Below are positions 17,482-29,700 of a stretch of 63,624 nucleotides of DNA, piece by piece. The DNA lies in assembly GCA_902363835.1 (NCBI GenBank), contig CABJBM010000033.1, positions 1 to 63,624 on the forward strand, in the 5' to 3' direction. The position numbers and the translations under genes are program-made. The notes beneath the pieces were generated by a model. That model did not search any database and was not told the DNA's origin. It saw only the letters and a program-made list of their open reading frames with translations. Origin of the DNA: Lachnospiraceae bacterium. GTDB taxonomy: Bacteria; Bacillota; Clostridia; Lachnospirales; Lachnospiraceae. Numbering within the stretch: position 1 is the first letter of the stretch; every line of letters starts with the position of its first letter.

Positions 17482-20400
17482 TTATGAGAATAAAGAAATA
17501 AATTCTATAGTAATAGGGATTTCTTTTTCAGGCGTGCATTCTACATCTAATATCAGCATACCTTCTTTAACCACATAATTGATGCTGGGTTGCAGGACTC
17601 CATTTACAAAGAGACTTTGATAGGAATTCTTATTGGGATCAAGAATTCCTTTATTGCTATACATGGTCAATTCATCTGCATTGGTAAAAACTTTCCCTCC
17701 ATTTGCAAGAGTGTTATATTGATATACTTCAGCTTTTAGAAGCTGGCCGTTTTTATTCTTTATTATCAAATATTCAAGAGTAATCGGTACTCCATCTTGA
17801 GGTGTGTCTGTTGTTTTCAGAATTAAAAGTCCCGGTTTGACTGAAAAAACGGGTTCTGGCTGTAAAACTCCATTAATAAAAAGATTAAAGAAGGATACAT
17901 CATTTGGATCGGGTATGCCGTGGCCTGTATACGGCAGTAAATCATCATCTGTAAATTCTTTTTTTATCCCGTCTGAAGCTGTGTTATATTGGTAGTTTTC
18001 TGCTTTTAGAACCGTGTTAGCTGTGTTGTAAAAGGAACCTGTGATTTTTGATGTCATTACAACTGTCTGATTGGAATTTAGCGTTCCGACATTCCAGATA
18101 ATCTGCTTATTCTTCCTGCATACGGTTCCTTTGGTCAGACTGATATTATGAAAATTTACCAAATGATCTAATAGCAAACAATCTGTTATGACAACATTAC
18201 TAACCGGCCCATGTCCGTTATTGGTTATCTTAATTTCGGTTCTCCAGATATAAGAGGTATTGTTACTGATTTCCAAGGGCCCTGCCATAATATACTTTTC
18301 AATAGCTAGATTACCAAATAAATCAATGCATTGGTTATATTTATTTTTGAAAGATAATTTATTTTGTAATGGATAAAAATCAGGAAGATCATTAGGCGCA
18401 ACTATATCATAAGCCGAATTTTCAGGAAATTCTTTACATGTGGGAGACTCTGAATATAAATTAATGTCAGGAGTTAAGCACTGTAAGGTTTCTGCTGCCC
18501 TAAAAATAAAAGATACTTTGACTGAGAACTTTAATTGTCCATCTGATTCGATACAAGCTTTTAAAAGTTCTGAATTGGTTTCTACCAGAATCGGAGAGGA
18601 TAAGTCACCTCCTGTTTCAGGAAAAAGCATAATAATTTCACTTTTTATATTTGTCAGACAGCCTTTGATCATAATATTATTTGCAGTTGTTATTTCAAAA
18701 GGCAGTTTCAAGAAGAAACTGACTTTTTTATAGTACGATTTATTTCCAAAGTCAGTAATGGTTATCGTATTTTTTACAATCCCCCCAGGCTTGAATGCAA
18801 TACTTTTAAAATCATGGTCACCCATATTTACATAAATATCTTTAAAGCAATACCTTTGTTTGCATTGAGGAAAGACCCTGCCCAAAACGCAGATTCTTTT
18901 TTTCTCATGCAGACAGTCTGAAACCTTGATTGAAGGTCCGGAAGATATATTTGATATGATACAAGTATCTGAATTTGGGTTTACGGCCGTCGCAATAGCT
19001 CTGCTAAGAGAAAGTAATCCGGAGGCATTGAAAGAACCATTCACTATAAATGCTGCTGTTAAGGTACTGCAGGGTGGAAGTACATCAATATTCCAAATAA
19101 TAGAGTTATCAGAGACAGAAACATGGCCGGAAGATATAGATTCCGTACATACACTGTGAAGCTCATCAAACAGGATATAATCTGTTACAATAATATTTTT
19201 CAAAACATCATTTGTCAGATTTGTGATTTTTAAAGAAAAGCACCATTTTTCAATATGATCTAAGTGTGCAGTCAAAGGTTTTTTTAATACAAAGTTTTGC
19301 AGTAATAGTTCCCTTTTGACTGGTTCTGCGGTTGGAAAGACCATGACCTGAAAATCCTGTGAAGTATTTGTAAATAATTTACCTGTACTTATATGGCCGG
19401 CTGCTGAAGCGATATCTAAGTTTCTGATTCCTTCTGTAGAAAATGAACCGATGATTTCTGCTACCAGGATAGAATTTTCTGATTTTTCCAACATACCAAT
19501 TTTCCAAAGTATCTTATTGTTTTCTAAAAGAGCGATCCCACGAGAGATACTGACAATGCTGACATGATCTATGTTTTCCATAAGTATAATATCTGATGCC
19601 AAAATATCAAATATTGGATTATCACTAAGATTAGATAGCTTAATTTCTACTCTCCAGGTGTATGTTTCTTTAATATTTACTTCTAGTGGCCCTGACGTAG
19701 TAGTTTTATTGATATTCATTCCTTTCCCGACCTTGACTGGAGTTGTACAAATAATAGCTGTTTTTGTTGGCCCGGAAAGGCTGTTTCCGGCTGCAAAACC
19801 GCTGCTGACACAACGGATACCACTGGCACGAAAGGAACCTTTTGTCCTGAAGATGGCGGTAGCAGATTCTCCGGCATCTATTCCATCTATATACCAGTTA
19901 ATATAATTATCTTTGATAAGAACATCACCGTGAGAGGAACATAAGCTTTTTATATCTGAAATAGAATCCAATAGAATATGATCGGTTACAGCAATATGAT
20001 TAATAGGTATATTGCTTGTATTACTCACTATCAACTTGAATTCCCAGCAGGTAATATAGCCAGTAAGAAGAAAATCAGGCCCGGTCATAATGACTTTTTC
20101 CAGTTTCATATGGGAAGATTCAACATCTTTGGTGGTAATACCCATATCTGTTACAGGACCAATGGATATAAGACCTGATGGCAATGACCCTTTTGCAGAA
20201 GCAGAGTTTAGCTTGGTGAATTCTTTATCCTTAAAGGTAACAAAAAGAATAATAATAGTGGAATTCTTTAAAGGAACATCCTCAGTTTTAAGAAGCAGAA
20301 AATCTTTTTGAATTTCATAGTTAATTTCTGGCTGCAATACGCCATTGATAAACAAATTAAAATAGGAGACACTATCTGGACTTAGGATGCCTCTGTTCCC

Positions 20401-20511
20401 ATATTCTTTTAGTTCATCATTGCTTGTGTAAATTTTTTTTATGCCGTCAGACAGGGCATTATATTGATAAACATCTGCATTCAATGGTTTTTTAGAAAAC
20501 ACTCTTATCAC
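17482..20511 (-). CDS. Large DUF4183 / DUF11-like repeat protein
   Basis: Protein of about 1006-1009 aa. It opens with a DUF4183 domain ([20 protein letters not shown], then [15 protein letters not shown]) and closes with two more (residues about 845-925 and 928-1009; FINGVLQPE and FVNGVLQPS). Between are four DUF11-like beta repeats (about 140-240, 275-375, 400-515, 755-840), each with an ITN....I.V.D.ILLD core and a W.I/G turn. A cysteine-bearing segment ([15 protein letters not shown]) lies near 540. There is no signal peptide. GTG 20511 begins the frame; GTG 20502 (MFSKKPLN) is better spaced from GGAG and may be the true start. DUF4183 is common in spore-surface proteins of Bacilli and Clostridia. 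A sporulation-type -10 lies upstream. Confidence 0.85.
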   Translation of the reverse strand: MIRVFSKKPLNADVYQYNALSDGIKKIYTSNDELKEYGNRGILSPDSVSYFNLFINGVLQPEINYEIQKDFLLLKTEDVPLKNSTIIILFVTFKDKEFTKLNSASAKGSLPSGLISIGPVTDMGITTKDVESSHMKLEKVIMTGPDFLLTGYITCWEFKLIVSNTSNIPINHIAVTDHILLDSISDIKSLCSSHGDVLIKDNYINWYIDGIDAGESATAIFRTKGSFRASGIRCVSSGFAAGNSLSGPTKTAIICTTPVKVGKGMNINKTTTSGPLEVNIKETYTWRVEIKLSNLSDNPIFDILASDIILMENIDHVSIVSISRGIALLENNKILWKIGMLEKSENSILVAEIIGSFSTEGIRNLDIASAAGHISTGKLFTNTSQDFQVMVFPTAEPVKRELLLQNFVLKKPLTAHLDHIEKWCFSLKITNLTNDVLKNIIVTDYILFDELHSVCTESISSGHVSVSDNSIIWNIDVLPPCSTLTAAFIVNGSFNASGLLSLSRAIATAVNPNSDTCIISNISSGPSIKVSDCLHEKKRICVLGRVFPQCKQRYCFKDIYVNMGDHDFKSIAFKPGGIVKNTITITDFGNKSYYKKVSFFLKLPFEITTANNIMIKGCLTNIKSEIIMLFPETGGDLSSPILVETNSELLKACIESDGQLKFSVKVSFIFRAAETLQCLTPDINLYSESPTCKEFPENSAYDIVAPNDLPDFYPLQNKLSFKNKYNQCIDLFGNLAIEKYIMAGPLEISNNTSYIWRTEIKITNNGHGPVSNVVITDCLLLDHLVNFHNISLTKGTVCRKNKQIIWNVGTLNSNQTVVMTSKITGSFYNTANTVLKAENYQYNTASDGIKKEFTDDDLLPYTGHGIPDPNDVSFFNLFINGVLQPEPVFSVKPGLLILKTTDTPQDGVPITLEYLIIKNKNGQLLKAEVYQYNTLANGGKVFTNADELTMYSNKGILDPNKNSYQSLFVNGVLQPSINYVVKEGMLILDVECTPEKEIPITIEFISLFS

Positions 20512-20534
20512 TCCAGAATGAAAATATACTATTA

Positions 20535-20563
20535 TTATATCTTATGTATATCATAAGATATAA
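20535..20563 (-). promoter_or_regulatory. Sporulation-type -10 within a perfect palindrome
   Basis: On the minus strand CATAAGATA (20546 to 20538) matches the CATANNNTA -10 shared by sigma-E and sigma-K promoters, 36 bases before the likely start at 20502. ATA or AC triplets at suitable distance upstream could be the -35. The -10 is one arm of a perfect 12-bp inverted repeat with a five-base loop (20535-20546/20552-20563), so it may also be an operator. Confidence 0.4.
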
Positions 20564-20601
20564 GTTCTTTCTATAAATATACAAACCCCTGAAAGCAAAA
20601 A

Positions 20602-20627
20602 GGGGATGTAAATAAATATACATCCCC
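20602..20627 (-). terminator. Terminator of the 126 aa DUF4183 gene
   Basis: GGGGATGTA/TACATCCCC, nine-base perfect stem, eight-base loop. In the minus direction it is followed by TTTTTGC and lies 12 bases past the stop codon at 20639. Confidence 0.75.
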
Positions 20628-20638
20628 TGATATAATAG

Positions 20639-21019
20639 TTACGTTGTTACTGTGGTTGAAGAATCAGATACCGGAGCAAAGTTATTTACAATTAAGGTAA
20701 TCGGTGCACCGACAGGAACTGTGGCTGCGTCGGTAATGACAACTTGAGAACCGTCGCTGCTTACTGTATACAAACTGGACTGCTGTAATACGCCATTTAT
20801 AAATAAGAGGTAGTATCCATTATTTGTAACTGCAGTTGTAAGATTACCTGTCATGATATCGCCATTATTATCAATAAATTGAGTAGCCGGAATGGTAACT
20901 GTATCACCAGTTCTTTCGGTCTCTCGCAGTTCATAAAAATATTTAACAACTGCCGGATTGATATCAGTATCGGTTGTGGTAGTAGCATCAACTACAAGCT
21001 TAAATAATTGTGTGGCCAT
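20639..21019 (-). CDS. DUF4183 protein
   Basis: Protein of 126 aa, essentially one DUF4183 domain: VKYFYELRETERTGDTVTIP, then [20 protein letters not shown] and APITLIVNNF. The FINGVLQ core is shared with all three domains of its neighbour. It has no signal peptide and is rich in T/V/N, as expected of a beta-structured shell protein. GGAAG precedes the ATG (MATQLFKLV) by ten bases. It has its own terminator, so it is transcribed separately from the large protein downstream. Likely a spore-surface structural protein by family; not demonstrated. Confidence 0.82.
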   Translation of the reverse strand: MATQLFKLVVDATTTTDTDINPAVVKYFYELRETERTGDTVTIPATQFIDNNGDIMTGNLTTAVTNNGYYLLFINGVLQQSSLYTVSSDGSQVVITDAATVPVGAPITLIVNNFAPVSDSSTTVTT

Positions 21020-21767
21020 TTTTTGACTTCCTTTCTGCTTATACTATAATTAAGCACTTGCGATACTCTGAATACTGTATAATACACAAAAAAATTCCAC
21101 TCAAAGCCATTATAATAAAATTTGTACAAATTATATTCAATGAGCTTCGCAATTACCTAGTATAGTATACTGACAACCCTTTGATTTGTTTCCAATCGGG
21201 TAATACCCAGTACCACAATTTACTTTTTACAGCTACTTTGATATCTTTTGCTGAGTTGTCAGATTCTGCAGGTTAGCGATACCCATTATGAAATAATCGT
21301 GTAAAACGATGGTTTAAGGCTAAATGTATGCTCAAAGCAATTTTTCTCCGCCGCATACTCCCTCTCCTGAAGGCAAAGAAACCACCTGATTAAAACGAGA
21401 ACTCCGCGATACCAGGGATGCGCTGATGTCTAAAAAAACCATCAGCATTCTGGTATGAACCGGATATACGGAACTTACTGGCATAACCATCCAAAGCGAA
21501 TTTTTTTATAAAGAAGGCGTTCCCTTCGATGGGAATGTGGAAACGGTGATAGTGATGACGCATTGTGATAATATGAATAAAAATCAGGGCTAGATAACAA
21601 GGCTTGTGCACGCATTGACTGTACCGCTTTATGTGTATAGGATACTTGGATTATGACCATAAAAAGAAAGTGGGCAACTTCAAAATAGCGAAGTTGCCCA
21701 CAATTTCGTGTTAATCATGATTAGCTTAAACTGAATCCTAAAGAACCTTTTAAGGGAGCTCGTTTTG
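21020..21767. other. Long intergenic, decayed
   Basis: Holds the leader of the DUF4183 gene on the right-to-left strand and the AraC-gene terminator. Short minus-strand frames at 21390-21660 have GC-richer, protein-like stretches (FFIKKFALDGYASKF) but many stops. I recognise no family and treat it as eroded sequence. Confidence 0.4.
21670..21701 (-). terminator. Terminator of the AraC-type gene
   Basis: GTGGGCAACTTC/GAAGTTGCCCAC, a perfect 12-bp stem with eight-base loop; reading on the minus strand it is followed by TTTCTTTTTATG. It lies 67 bases past the stop of the regulator gene. Confidence 0.85.
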
Positions 21768-22664
21768 TTAGGCTGATTTGTGAATGATTGGAACATAAAT
21801 TTCCATTACTACATTTTCAGGTCCATGACAACGCTCATCATAAAACTCAAAATCCATTTTTGTTTCGTCAAATTCATAATCACTGTTTGGGAACCATTCA
21901 TTGAAAATATATCTCCATGTTTCTTTCACAGCTATTGAAAGCGGATCATCATCACATGTTTGTGTTGTGCAAAGGTTGTTGACAGGCGGTGTTGTAAAAA
22001 CAGCGTATTCTGCTTCAGGTACGGTGATGGAGATCATATCTGAAGTGACGTTTTCAAAGTCGTCAACGATGACGCCCAACAGATATATAGCGTTGCCATT
22101 ATCTGAACACGGGACGCAGATTCCGACTTCACCATGTTTTGGCGGATTTAATTGTTTATACATTTTGGATTCAAGATTTTCACCATTGTAGGTATTCCAA
22201 TAAGCCGCAATATCCTTTGTAAAACTTTCTGCAATATTTGTGTTAATACCATAACCAGCCACTTTAAAGGCCGATTTTTTTCTAATAACAGGATTCATAA
22301 TAATCCCTCCTATATTTGTTATAATTTCTTTAATACCGCAGCCACTCATTCTGGAAATATAAATAGTTGGGCTGTAACCGAATTCTTTACGAAACGCTTT
22401 GGAAAATCCGCTGGCAGTTTCAAACCCGTAATCAAGTGCAACTTCGATAATTCTATTATTATTTAGTAGTTCTGCGCGAGAAAGCAATAGTCGTTTTTTG
22501 CGGACAAATTCCATTAGTGGAACCCCTTGATTGATAGAAAATATTCTGCAGAAATGAAATGCAGAATATCCGACACTATGCGCTATTTGTTCGGCTGTCA
22601 ATTCAACTTTTATATTTGTCTCAATAAAGTGAATGCTTTGTTCTATTGCCTCACAATAATTCAA
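21768..22664 (-). CDS. AraC-family regulator with GyrI-like effector domain
   Basis: Protein of 298 aa. Residues 1-110 are a two-helix-turn-helix AraC domain (AEQIAHSVGYSAFHFCRIFS, then RIIEVALDYGFETASGFSKA). Residues about 118-298 are a GyrI-like/AraC effector-binding domain (VIRKKSAFKVAGYGINTNI at its start, YVPI at its end). Regulators of this layout (Rob/SoxS-like with GyrI domain) bind small hydrophobic molecules and often control drug efflux or stress genes. No target gene is adjacent, and the gene stands alone. Helix-turn-helix at the N terminus with ligand domain at the C terminus is normal for this subgroup. The ATG at 22664 follows AAAGGCAAGGTG. Confidence 0.9.
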   Translation of the reverse strand: MNYCEAIEQSIHFIETNIKVELTAEQIAHSVGYSAFHFCRIFSINQGVPLMEFVRKKRLLLSRAELLNNNRIIEVALDYGFETASGFSKAFRKEFGYSPTIYISRMSGCGIKEIITNIGGIIMNPVIRKKSAFKVAGYGINTNIAESFTKDIAAYWNTYNGENLESKMYKQLNPPKHGEVGICVPCSDNGNAIYLLGVIVDDFENVTSDMISITVPEAEYAVFTTPPVNNLCTTQTCDDDPLSIAVKETWRYIFNEWFPNSDYEFDETKMDFEFYDERCHGPENVVMEIYVPIIHKSA

Positions 22665-23410
22665 TTAATCACCTTGCCTTTCTTTTATATGGTGACTATA
22701 TTATAACAACCATTTTAACTGCTTGCTGTTCCTGTTTTGCTAACACTATGGTTAGGTTATATAAATTTGCTAAAGAAGCGTAAATTTTATCAGCTATCCT
22801 TTTGAAAAAATTTTGTACGATCATATTTATAATCATTTTACCATGGTAAAAAGACTGCTTCAATCATCGGATTATTAAAGATAGAAAGGATATCAATGAT
22901 TTGAAGACAAAAATCCGTTTACCGTCTTTATGCAAACGCTCTTAAAGGCTATGTTTTTCATTTAGATTTGAAAAACATAGCCTTTTTTATTATAAAATGC
23001 ACAATCAATATTGACATCATATAGAGTTATGTATATAATGTGCATATATTGAAACTAAGTTCATATATATGAAAATAAAAAAATATAAAGATCTCTTTAT
23101 GAGATCTAATTTAATAAATAGAATTATGAACAAAGTTCATATATGTGAACAAGCGCAACAGCTCATTTATCAAAACGAAAATTTGTGATTATTATAATAA
23201 ACTGATATGGCAGATAAATTAGTTAGATATCCGTGAGCTTGTGGTGCACCCCCTGGATTATCTGTCAAGCCACATATGGCAAGGGCAATGCCCGATAGCA
23301 GCATTCAACTGATGTCTGCTAATCAGGAATAGAATGGCATCGTTTAAAATTGTAAATGCGGACATAACGTCCTATAGCGGCTCAGGCTTCCTTAATATTG
23401 TTGTACTGTG
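22665..23410. other. Long intergenic with palindromes, no gene
   Basis: Contains a perfect 16-bp palindrome TTTTACCATGGTAAAA (22836-22851), a terminator hairpin (22944-22988), a palindrome pair TTCATATATATGAA (23060-23073) and TTCATATATGTGAA (23136-23149) flanking the hairpin AGATCTC-TTTAT-GAGATCT (23089-23107). It looks like regulatory debris of lost genes. Confidence 0.5.
22944..22988 (+). terminator. Strong orphan terminator
   Basis: AAAGGCTATGTTTTTCA/TTGAAAAACATAGCCTTT followed by TTTT. Near-perfect 17-bp stem, seven-base loop. No gene reads into it, so its transcript is either a small RNA or a lost gene. Confidence 0.75.
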
Positions 23411-23602
23411 TCAGATAAGCCTTTTCACTTTTTTCACTGCACACTGCAGAAGTGTTATTAAGAAATCCCTTTTTCCAATTACGCAGCAGGTTCCGTTGGA
23501 TTCTATTTTCAGCAGCAAAGATATTGAAATCTTTTCACCCACAAACAACTTGATTATAAAGTCTGATTTAAATTTTGCACTAAAATTTCTTCTTTCTCCC
23601 AA
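23411..23602 (-). pseudogene. IS3-family orfA (transposase) remnant
   Basis: Sixty-three codons: MGERRNFSAKFKSDFIIKLF then VGEKISI and NGTCCVIGKRDFL. This follows the orfA pattern RRxFSAEFKxxVxxELLxGEKxLxxLA followed by a short gap and WKKEFL, with the tryptophan motif degraded. There is no orfB downstream and no start-associated ribosome site. A remnant. Confidence 0.5.
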
Positions 23603-23732
23603 CGCAGCAATAAATCCCTTCTTTTATACCGATTTTAGCATATCGGATTCAAGAAAGACTGTCCGTAAAAATGTCTGAATCTATAAGACCATTATAGTGA
23701 AGAGCTGTTTTGTTTTACAAAGAAAAAACACC

Positions 23733-23765
23733 GCAATGATGCGGGTTTCGGCGTTTTGCAAACGC
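23733..23765 (+). promoter_or_regulatory. Double-hairpin 5' leader of the giant lyase gene
   Basis: CCGCA-ATGA-TGCGG (23733-23746) then GTTTC then GGCGTTT-TGC-AAACGCC. Both stems are perfect and lie 20-50 bases before the ribosome site (AGGAGG 23786-23791). Neither is followed by a T run. This could be an mRNA-stabilising leader or part of a structured RNA; it does not fit a riboswitch class that I can recall. Confidence 0.4.
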
Positions 23766-23799
23766 CTAGTAATATTTATAGAAAAAGGAGGAAATATTT

Positions 23800-26700
23800 T
23801 TGGTTAAAAAACAAACAGGAATTTTAAAATTCACAGGGCTTTTTCGTAATCATTTAAAAAAAGCCAAAAGAGTAGTCAGTGTATCTGTAGTATTGACCAT
23901 GCTTACTTCACTTTTATCAGCTGCTGCAATGGCGGTCCCGCCGGATTTAGAGGCAAAAGAAGAACTCAGACAAACAGTTATTTCAGCCGATGAAGAACTT
24001 GACGACTATTTTACAACAGCAACACCAGCAACTGCTTCAAATTCAACTAAAACTAAAACTAAAACAATATCACCGCCAACTGGTCTTACAGCGGTGAATG
24101 CATCAGGTGAAGCAAGCCTTACCTGGTCTGTCTATGAGGATGTGGTTGAATATACAGTATACCGCAGTTCAAACCGCACAACCGGTTACACGGAAATCGG
24201 GACATCAACTGACAACAGCTATCTGGATGATACCGTGAAAATCGGATCAATTTATTATTACAGCGTCAGCGCAGAGGACTTTGATGGCAATATATCTTCC
24301 CGTTCAACTCCGGTTAAGTTACAGATACGTTCCAGCGGACAACTGCATTATGATTTTGTCACGGCCTGGGCTTCAGGCGATGACGGAAACGATGTTTTAA
24401 ACGCCATAGACGGTATTGCTTCCACCCGGTGGTCAGCAAACGGAGATCCCCAATGGGCAATTTTTGAGCTGGATGAATCGAAGGAGATTGGATATGTTGG
24501 GATCGCCTTTTATACTACCACTGAAAGGGCATCAAGATTTGATATCGATGTTTCTGATAATGGCACTGATTGGCTCAGGGTTATTACCAATGGAATAAGT
24601 GAAAACTCCGCAAGTGCACTCATTCAGCCTTTTTCATTTGATACTTTAACAAGTGTTGATGCAAAGTATATCCGTTACACAGGCCATGGAAACACAGTTA
24701 ATACATGGAACAGCGTGATTGATGTACAAGCTTATCCACCGGCAGACGGAAGTTATCCGGTTGATGAGCTGAAAGAACCGGAAGAAAATTACAACCCAGT
24801 TGATTTTACAATCCCCGGGATGTATTATTCTGACGGGACTGAGTATCTCCCTCATACGCCAAACCCTGTAACCGGTGTAACAATAAATGTTGCCGATTAT
24901 GGCGCTATCCCTGACGATGGCTTAGATGATAAAAATGCAATTCAAAACGCAATAAACGCAGCACAGCCAGGTGATGAGGTTTATTTCCCTGACGGCGTTT
25001 ATAATCTAAAAGCCGATGCCAGCACAAGCACCATGTTAGCGTTGAAATCAGGTGTAAATTTACGTGGTGAAAGCAAAGACGGCACTGTACTTTTGGCTTA
25101 TTTTGCAGTTACCGCTAACCGGACAAGCGTAATCAGAATTCTTGGAAAAAATAATATTGTCATTTCTGATATGACGATCAAAGGTGATGTTCCTGATCCG
25201 GATTTTATAATTGATACAAACCTTAATACAGCCAAAACCAATGAACCAACCTATTTAATACATATTGAGGACGTTGGGCAGGGGATTCCTTCCTATAATA
25301 TAGACATCGTTGATGTTGTCCTTGAAAAGGCTAAGGAAATGGCCGTCAGGGTCAGTAAAAGCCACGATATAACCATTAGCGGAATTACGGTCAGAAACAT
25401 GACGGATGTTGGCGGCGGAGGTGCCGGTTATGGTGTTTCTATCCAGGGTCAGGGCCATAAGATGGATCGCCTTGGATATGACAATGACACATACTATAAT
25501 ATTGTTGAGAATTCTACATTTGAAGGGCCTTATATCAGACATGGTACACTGATTCAATACTATGCCCATAATAATTTAGTGCAGAATAATACCTATATGA
25601 ATACCGCTCTGGACTCAATTGACCTTCACGGGGAAGATGAATATCTCAATGAAATTCGTTATAACACAATCAGCGGAGTCATGAAAAACGGCGCAATCGA
25701 AGTTGGCAATACCGGTGCAACTCACCGGAATGCCGGCCCTTTTAACTACATTCATGACAATGAGATTATAAACTGCTTTACTGGTATCCGCGTACTTTTA
25801 GAATCACCTGACACTATTATTGAAAATAATACCATAACCAATAACACTCAAATCCCAGATGCCATGGGAATCCGGATTCAAAATGGTCCCAGAACCATTG
25901 TCAGGGGCAATACGATCACCGGCAATACGGCACCTGGATTTTGGGGGATAAAACTTGAGTACGACAATGGTGACGCAGTAAACGGCGGACAAGGTACGCC
26001 TGAGGATGTACTGATAGAGGGTAATGTTGTTACAGGCAATTCCAATGGGGTCTGGATCAAAGACGGTTATTTTATCACCCTCAAAAATAATCTCATTGAG
26101 AATAATCTGGGATATGATCTGCTTGACAACTCTTCCATGCTTTCTGATGTAACTAATTTTAATATAACTGCAGGTGACAGGGAATTGACTCTGAACTGGA
26201 CCAATCCTGCAAAAGATTTTTTTCAGGGTGTCAACATTTACAATGCCAATGTATTGGTTGCCAGCCTTTCTAAAGAAGTTACAAGCTACCGGATAAGCAA
26301 TCTTTCAAACGGCTTAATTTACACTTACACGATTAAAACAATCGATGAGAACGGCAATGAATCAATGGGGGTTTCTGCTGTCGGCTCACCCCAGGGAACT
26401 GGTGTTGAGATCGAATTTCTACCCACTGACGACACTTATTTTCAAGCAACAAGTGCGGAGGGATCACGGGATGCAGTTGATTTTGGAACCGGAACCACCA
26501 CAAATCACAAGCAATTAAAGGCTAAAAACACATCATCAACAAAACGAATTACATTGATGAAATTTGATGTGACTGCTTATCAGGGAGTTCGGGGAACTGT
26601 GATGCTGAAACTCGCCACCAGCTTTGGCTCGATCAATGATTCCAGCCCCGATCATACACGGGTTACGGTCTATGGCGTACCGATTACTGACTGGGATGAA

Positions 26701-29700
26701 AAAAACACCCTTTCATGGAACAAAGCCGCTGCTCAGGGCTTCTTTTCCGAAACCGGAACTTCCGGCAATACGCTGGTTATTCCGGAAGACGCGGTCAACT
26801 TAGGAACAATTGATGCCTCAAATAACACCAAATATTATAATTTAGACGTTACCGACTATCTTGCCCACCGATCCATTGTAACGTTTATGTTTGTCGGTGA
26901 ATACGGCAATAATGCAAATTTTAATATTCTGTCAAAAGAAAATACCAATGATAATGACAGGAGTAAGCTTGTCATTATGGAGGACCAAATGCTTAAACCG
27001 GATGAAATGGTTGCCAATGACAAAGAGAAGCTGACATTTGCCTCTATTAAAAACAACAATACGGCTGAAAACGGCATTGAAAGCGACCTGTTCCTTCCGT
27101 CAATTGGTGAAATGAATTCCATCATAACCTGGAAAAGCAGTAATACTGCCTGGATTACCAATCAGGGTGTGGTAACCAGACCAACGGCCCAGGAAGGAAG
27201 CCAGAATGTGACCTTGACAGCAACGATTACAAACTCCCAAATCTCCGATACCAAGATGTTTGAACTTACTGTTCTTGCGGAAAGCGCAGTTCCAGAACAG
27301 GATAAATCCGATTGGCCGACGATCATCCGAATTGATGAAGGGGCATCCGCCATCAATCCTGTTGGTAAACCGGGAGCAACCGTTGAAGCAACATTTTCGG
27401 ATGGCTCCAAAGCATCAGCCATTATTAAAGTTGGAACCATAACCAGTCTCAACGTACCGGCGGGAGTAACGCTGCTGGAAGGTGATACCGTAACATTTGT
27501 TCAAACAGAGGTGGGTAAGGCGCCTAGTGATGTGGTAACAGTTACAGTGAAAGCCCGTCCGGTTTCAAAAGGCGGTCCAAGAACGATTGAACGCGGAGCA
27601 GCCATTTCCCGTTTATACAAGGATGGTGACCCGGAAGCAACTGCTGAGCCCGGTGATGTGTGTTATTATATTGATACATTCCATACGGATACGACACCAT
27701 ATCTGCTTCCGTACCTAAAATATGATGACGAATCATTAGTGAAACCTACGGTTGTTTCAAGTGGAGCCAATTCCTATGTTGATGTGAATTTACATCCCGC
27801 TGACAGAGATGATAAACTCCTTAAATTTGGCGAAATAAAAGATGATGTCAGTACAAATAAAAAACAAAGCGCTTATTTTGCAATTGATGCCACTTTATAC
27901 AGCGATGTTTTTTTCAGCATTCGGATAAAACAAAAGGCAACCGGCAATCTGGATACTTCAGCCAAAGTATCAGCGCTGCTGGAATATTCTGTGGATGGCG
28001 GATTGACCTATACGCCGATCAGAATCATGAACAACCGGGGCGGTAACTTAAATTCGCCGCTGGAAGGGCAGGCCGGTTATATCCCTTACTATACTCCGGC
28101 AGGAGATAACCACAAAGATTACACCGCTCCGGAAAACGTATTGAACCAAAAACCCCAATCAGAGTGGCTGGAAGGTGAAGATGTCTATACGGTCCATTTA
28201 GCTGGGGCAGATAACAATAACGATGTGAGAGTTCGTATCAGCAATTTAATATATGAGGGCGTGGCCGGTGCTGAAGCGGCTCATGAAGCTGATAAAAATG
28301 CAATTAAAACGAACTATATCGCATTTGACAATCTGATCGTTAAAGGAACTTATAATCCGCCGGAATATGTAAGTCCAACCGGTGTGGAAGTGACACCTAA
28401 AACTGTCAGCCTGTTACAAAATCAGACAACCCAGTTATCTGCTGCCGTTGTGCCTGTAAATTCCATTGATCAGTCAATTGTCTGGAGTTCAGATAATCCG
28501 GATGTTGCAACTGTAAATGAAACAGGCGTTGTGACTGCAGTTAGAACTGGTACGGCTGTGATAACAGCGGCTAACATCTATGAAGGTGTCACACTTTCCG
28601 ATACTTGTACCGTTACGGTAGAGGCGGAATCTGAGTCTGCAAGAATCATTAATAATTTTGCATTTATTAATCCCCGGACTGTCGGCAACATTGATCAGGA
28701 TAAGAAAGAGATTATCTTAAGAGTTGATCCGGGAACCGGCTTAACTGAAATTGTGGCCCAGTTTAGAGTGCCGTTCCCTGAGACAACTACGGTTAAAGTG
28801 AATGGGGTTTCGCAAATCAGCGGTGTAACTGCCAATGATTTTACAGAACCCGTGGTCTACTCGGTACAGAATATTTCCAACGATACCACCGAATATACCG
28901 TAAAGGTATTGGAAAAGCAATTGCCGGCACAGCCGCAGAATACATATTATGTATCCTCCAAAGAAGAAATCGACGCTACCCTCCCCATACTAAAGCCAGG
29001 TGATACGGTTATTATGAAAAATGGTGTATGGAATGACGCAGATATTCGATTCGCCGCAAATGGAACCTCAAACAACCCCATAACCCTTAAAGCCGAAACC
29101 CAGGGACAGGTTGAGCTGAGGGGAGCTTCCAGAATTACGCTCTCTGGCTCCTGTCTGGTCTTGGATGGTGTCAGTTTTTTAGGGCGCAGTCAGCGTAAAT
29201 TAGACGGCGCAGTGGTCTTTGATATGTTCTCATATGAATGCCGCATGACCAATGTGGTGATTGACGACTATAATCCGACCGGGGCCGGACATTTTAAGCA
29301 TCATTGGGTCTGGAATTACGGAACCTATAACCGGATTGACCACAATTCTTTTACCCGCAAAGAATACGAAGGTGAGATGCTGCGTTTGTACAAGGGAATT
29401 GAGCATCATGCACTGATTGATTATAATTACTTTGGTGAAAGAATTAACAATCCTAATTTTACGAACAATTTAGAAGCAATACAGGTGGGAATGTATATGG
29501 GATCCGGTTCAGCCTGGGAAACTGTGCCGTCTTACTCGGTCATTGAGAATAACTGCTTCTATCAATGGGATGGTGAAATAGAAATTATTTCGGTAAAGGC
29601 ACACAACGTAACGATACGTCACAATACAATCAGAGAATGTGTTGGAACCGTATGCTTGCGGATTGCCGACGATTGCGAAGTTTACGGCAATTACTTCTTT

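Noticed and set aside
23334..23678. Plus-strand frame of 114 codons
   Set aside because: It overlaps the better supported IS3 orfA remnant on the minus strand, has no ribosome site and no recognisable family.
23733..23765. Cyclic-di-GMP or preQ1 riboswitch
   Set aside because: The conserved cores of those classes are not seen; only two simple hairpins.
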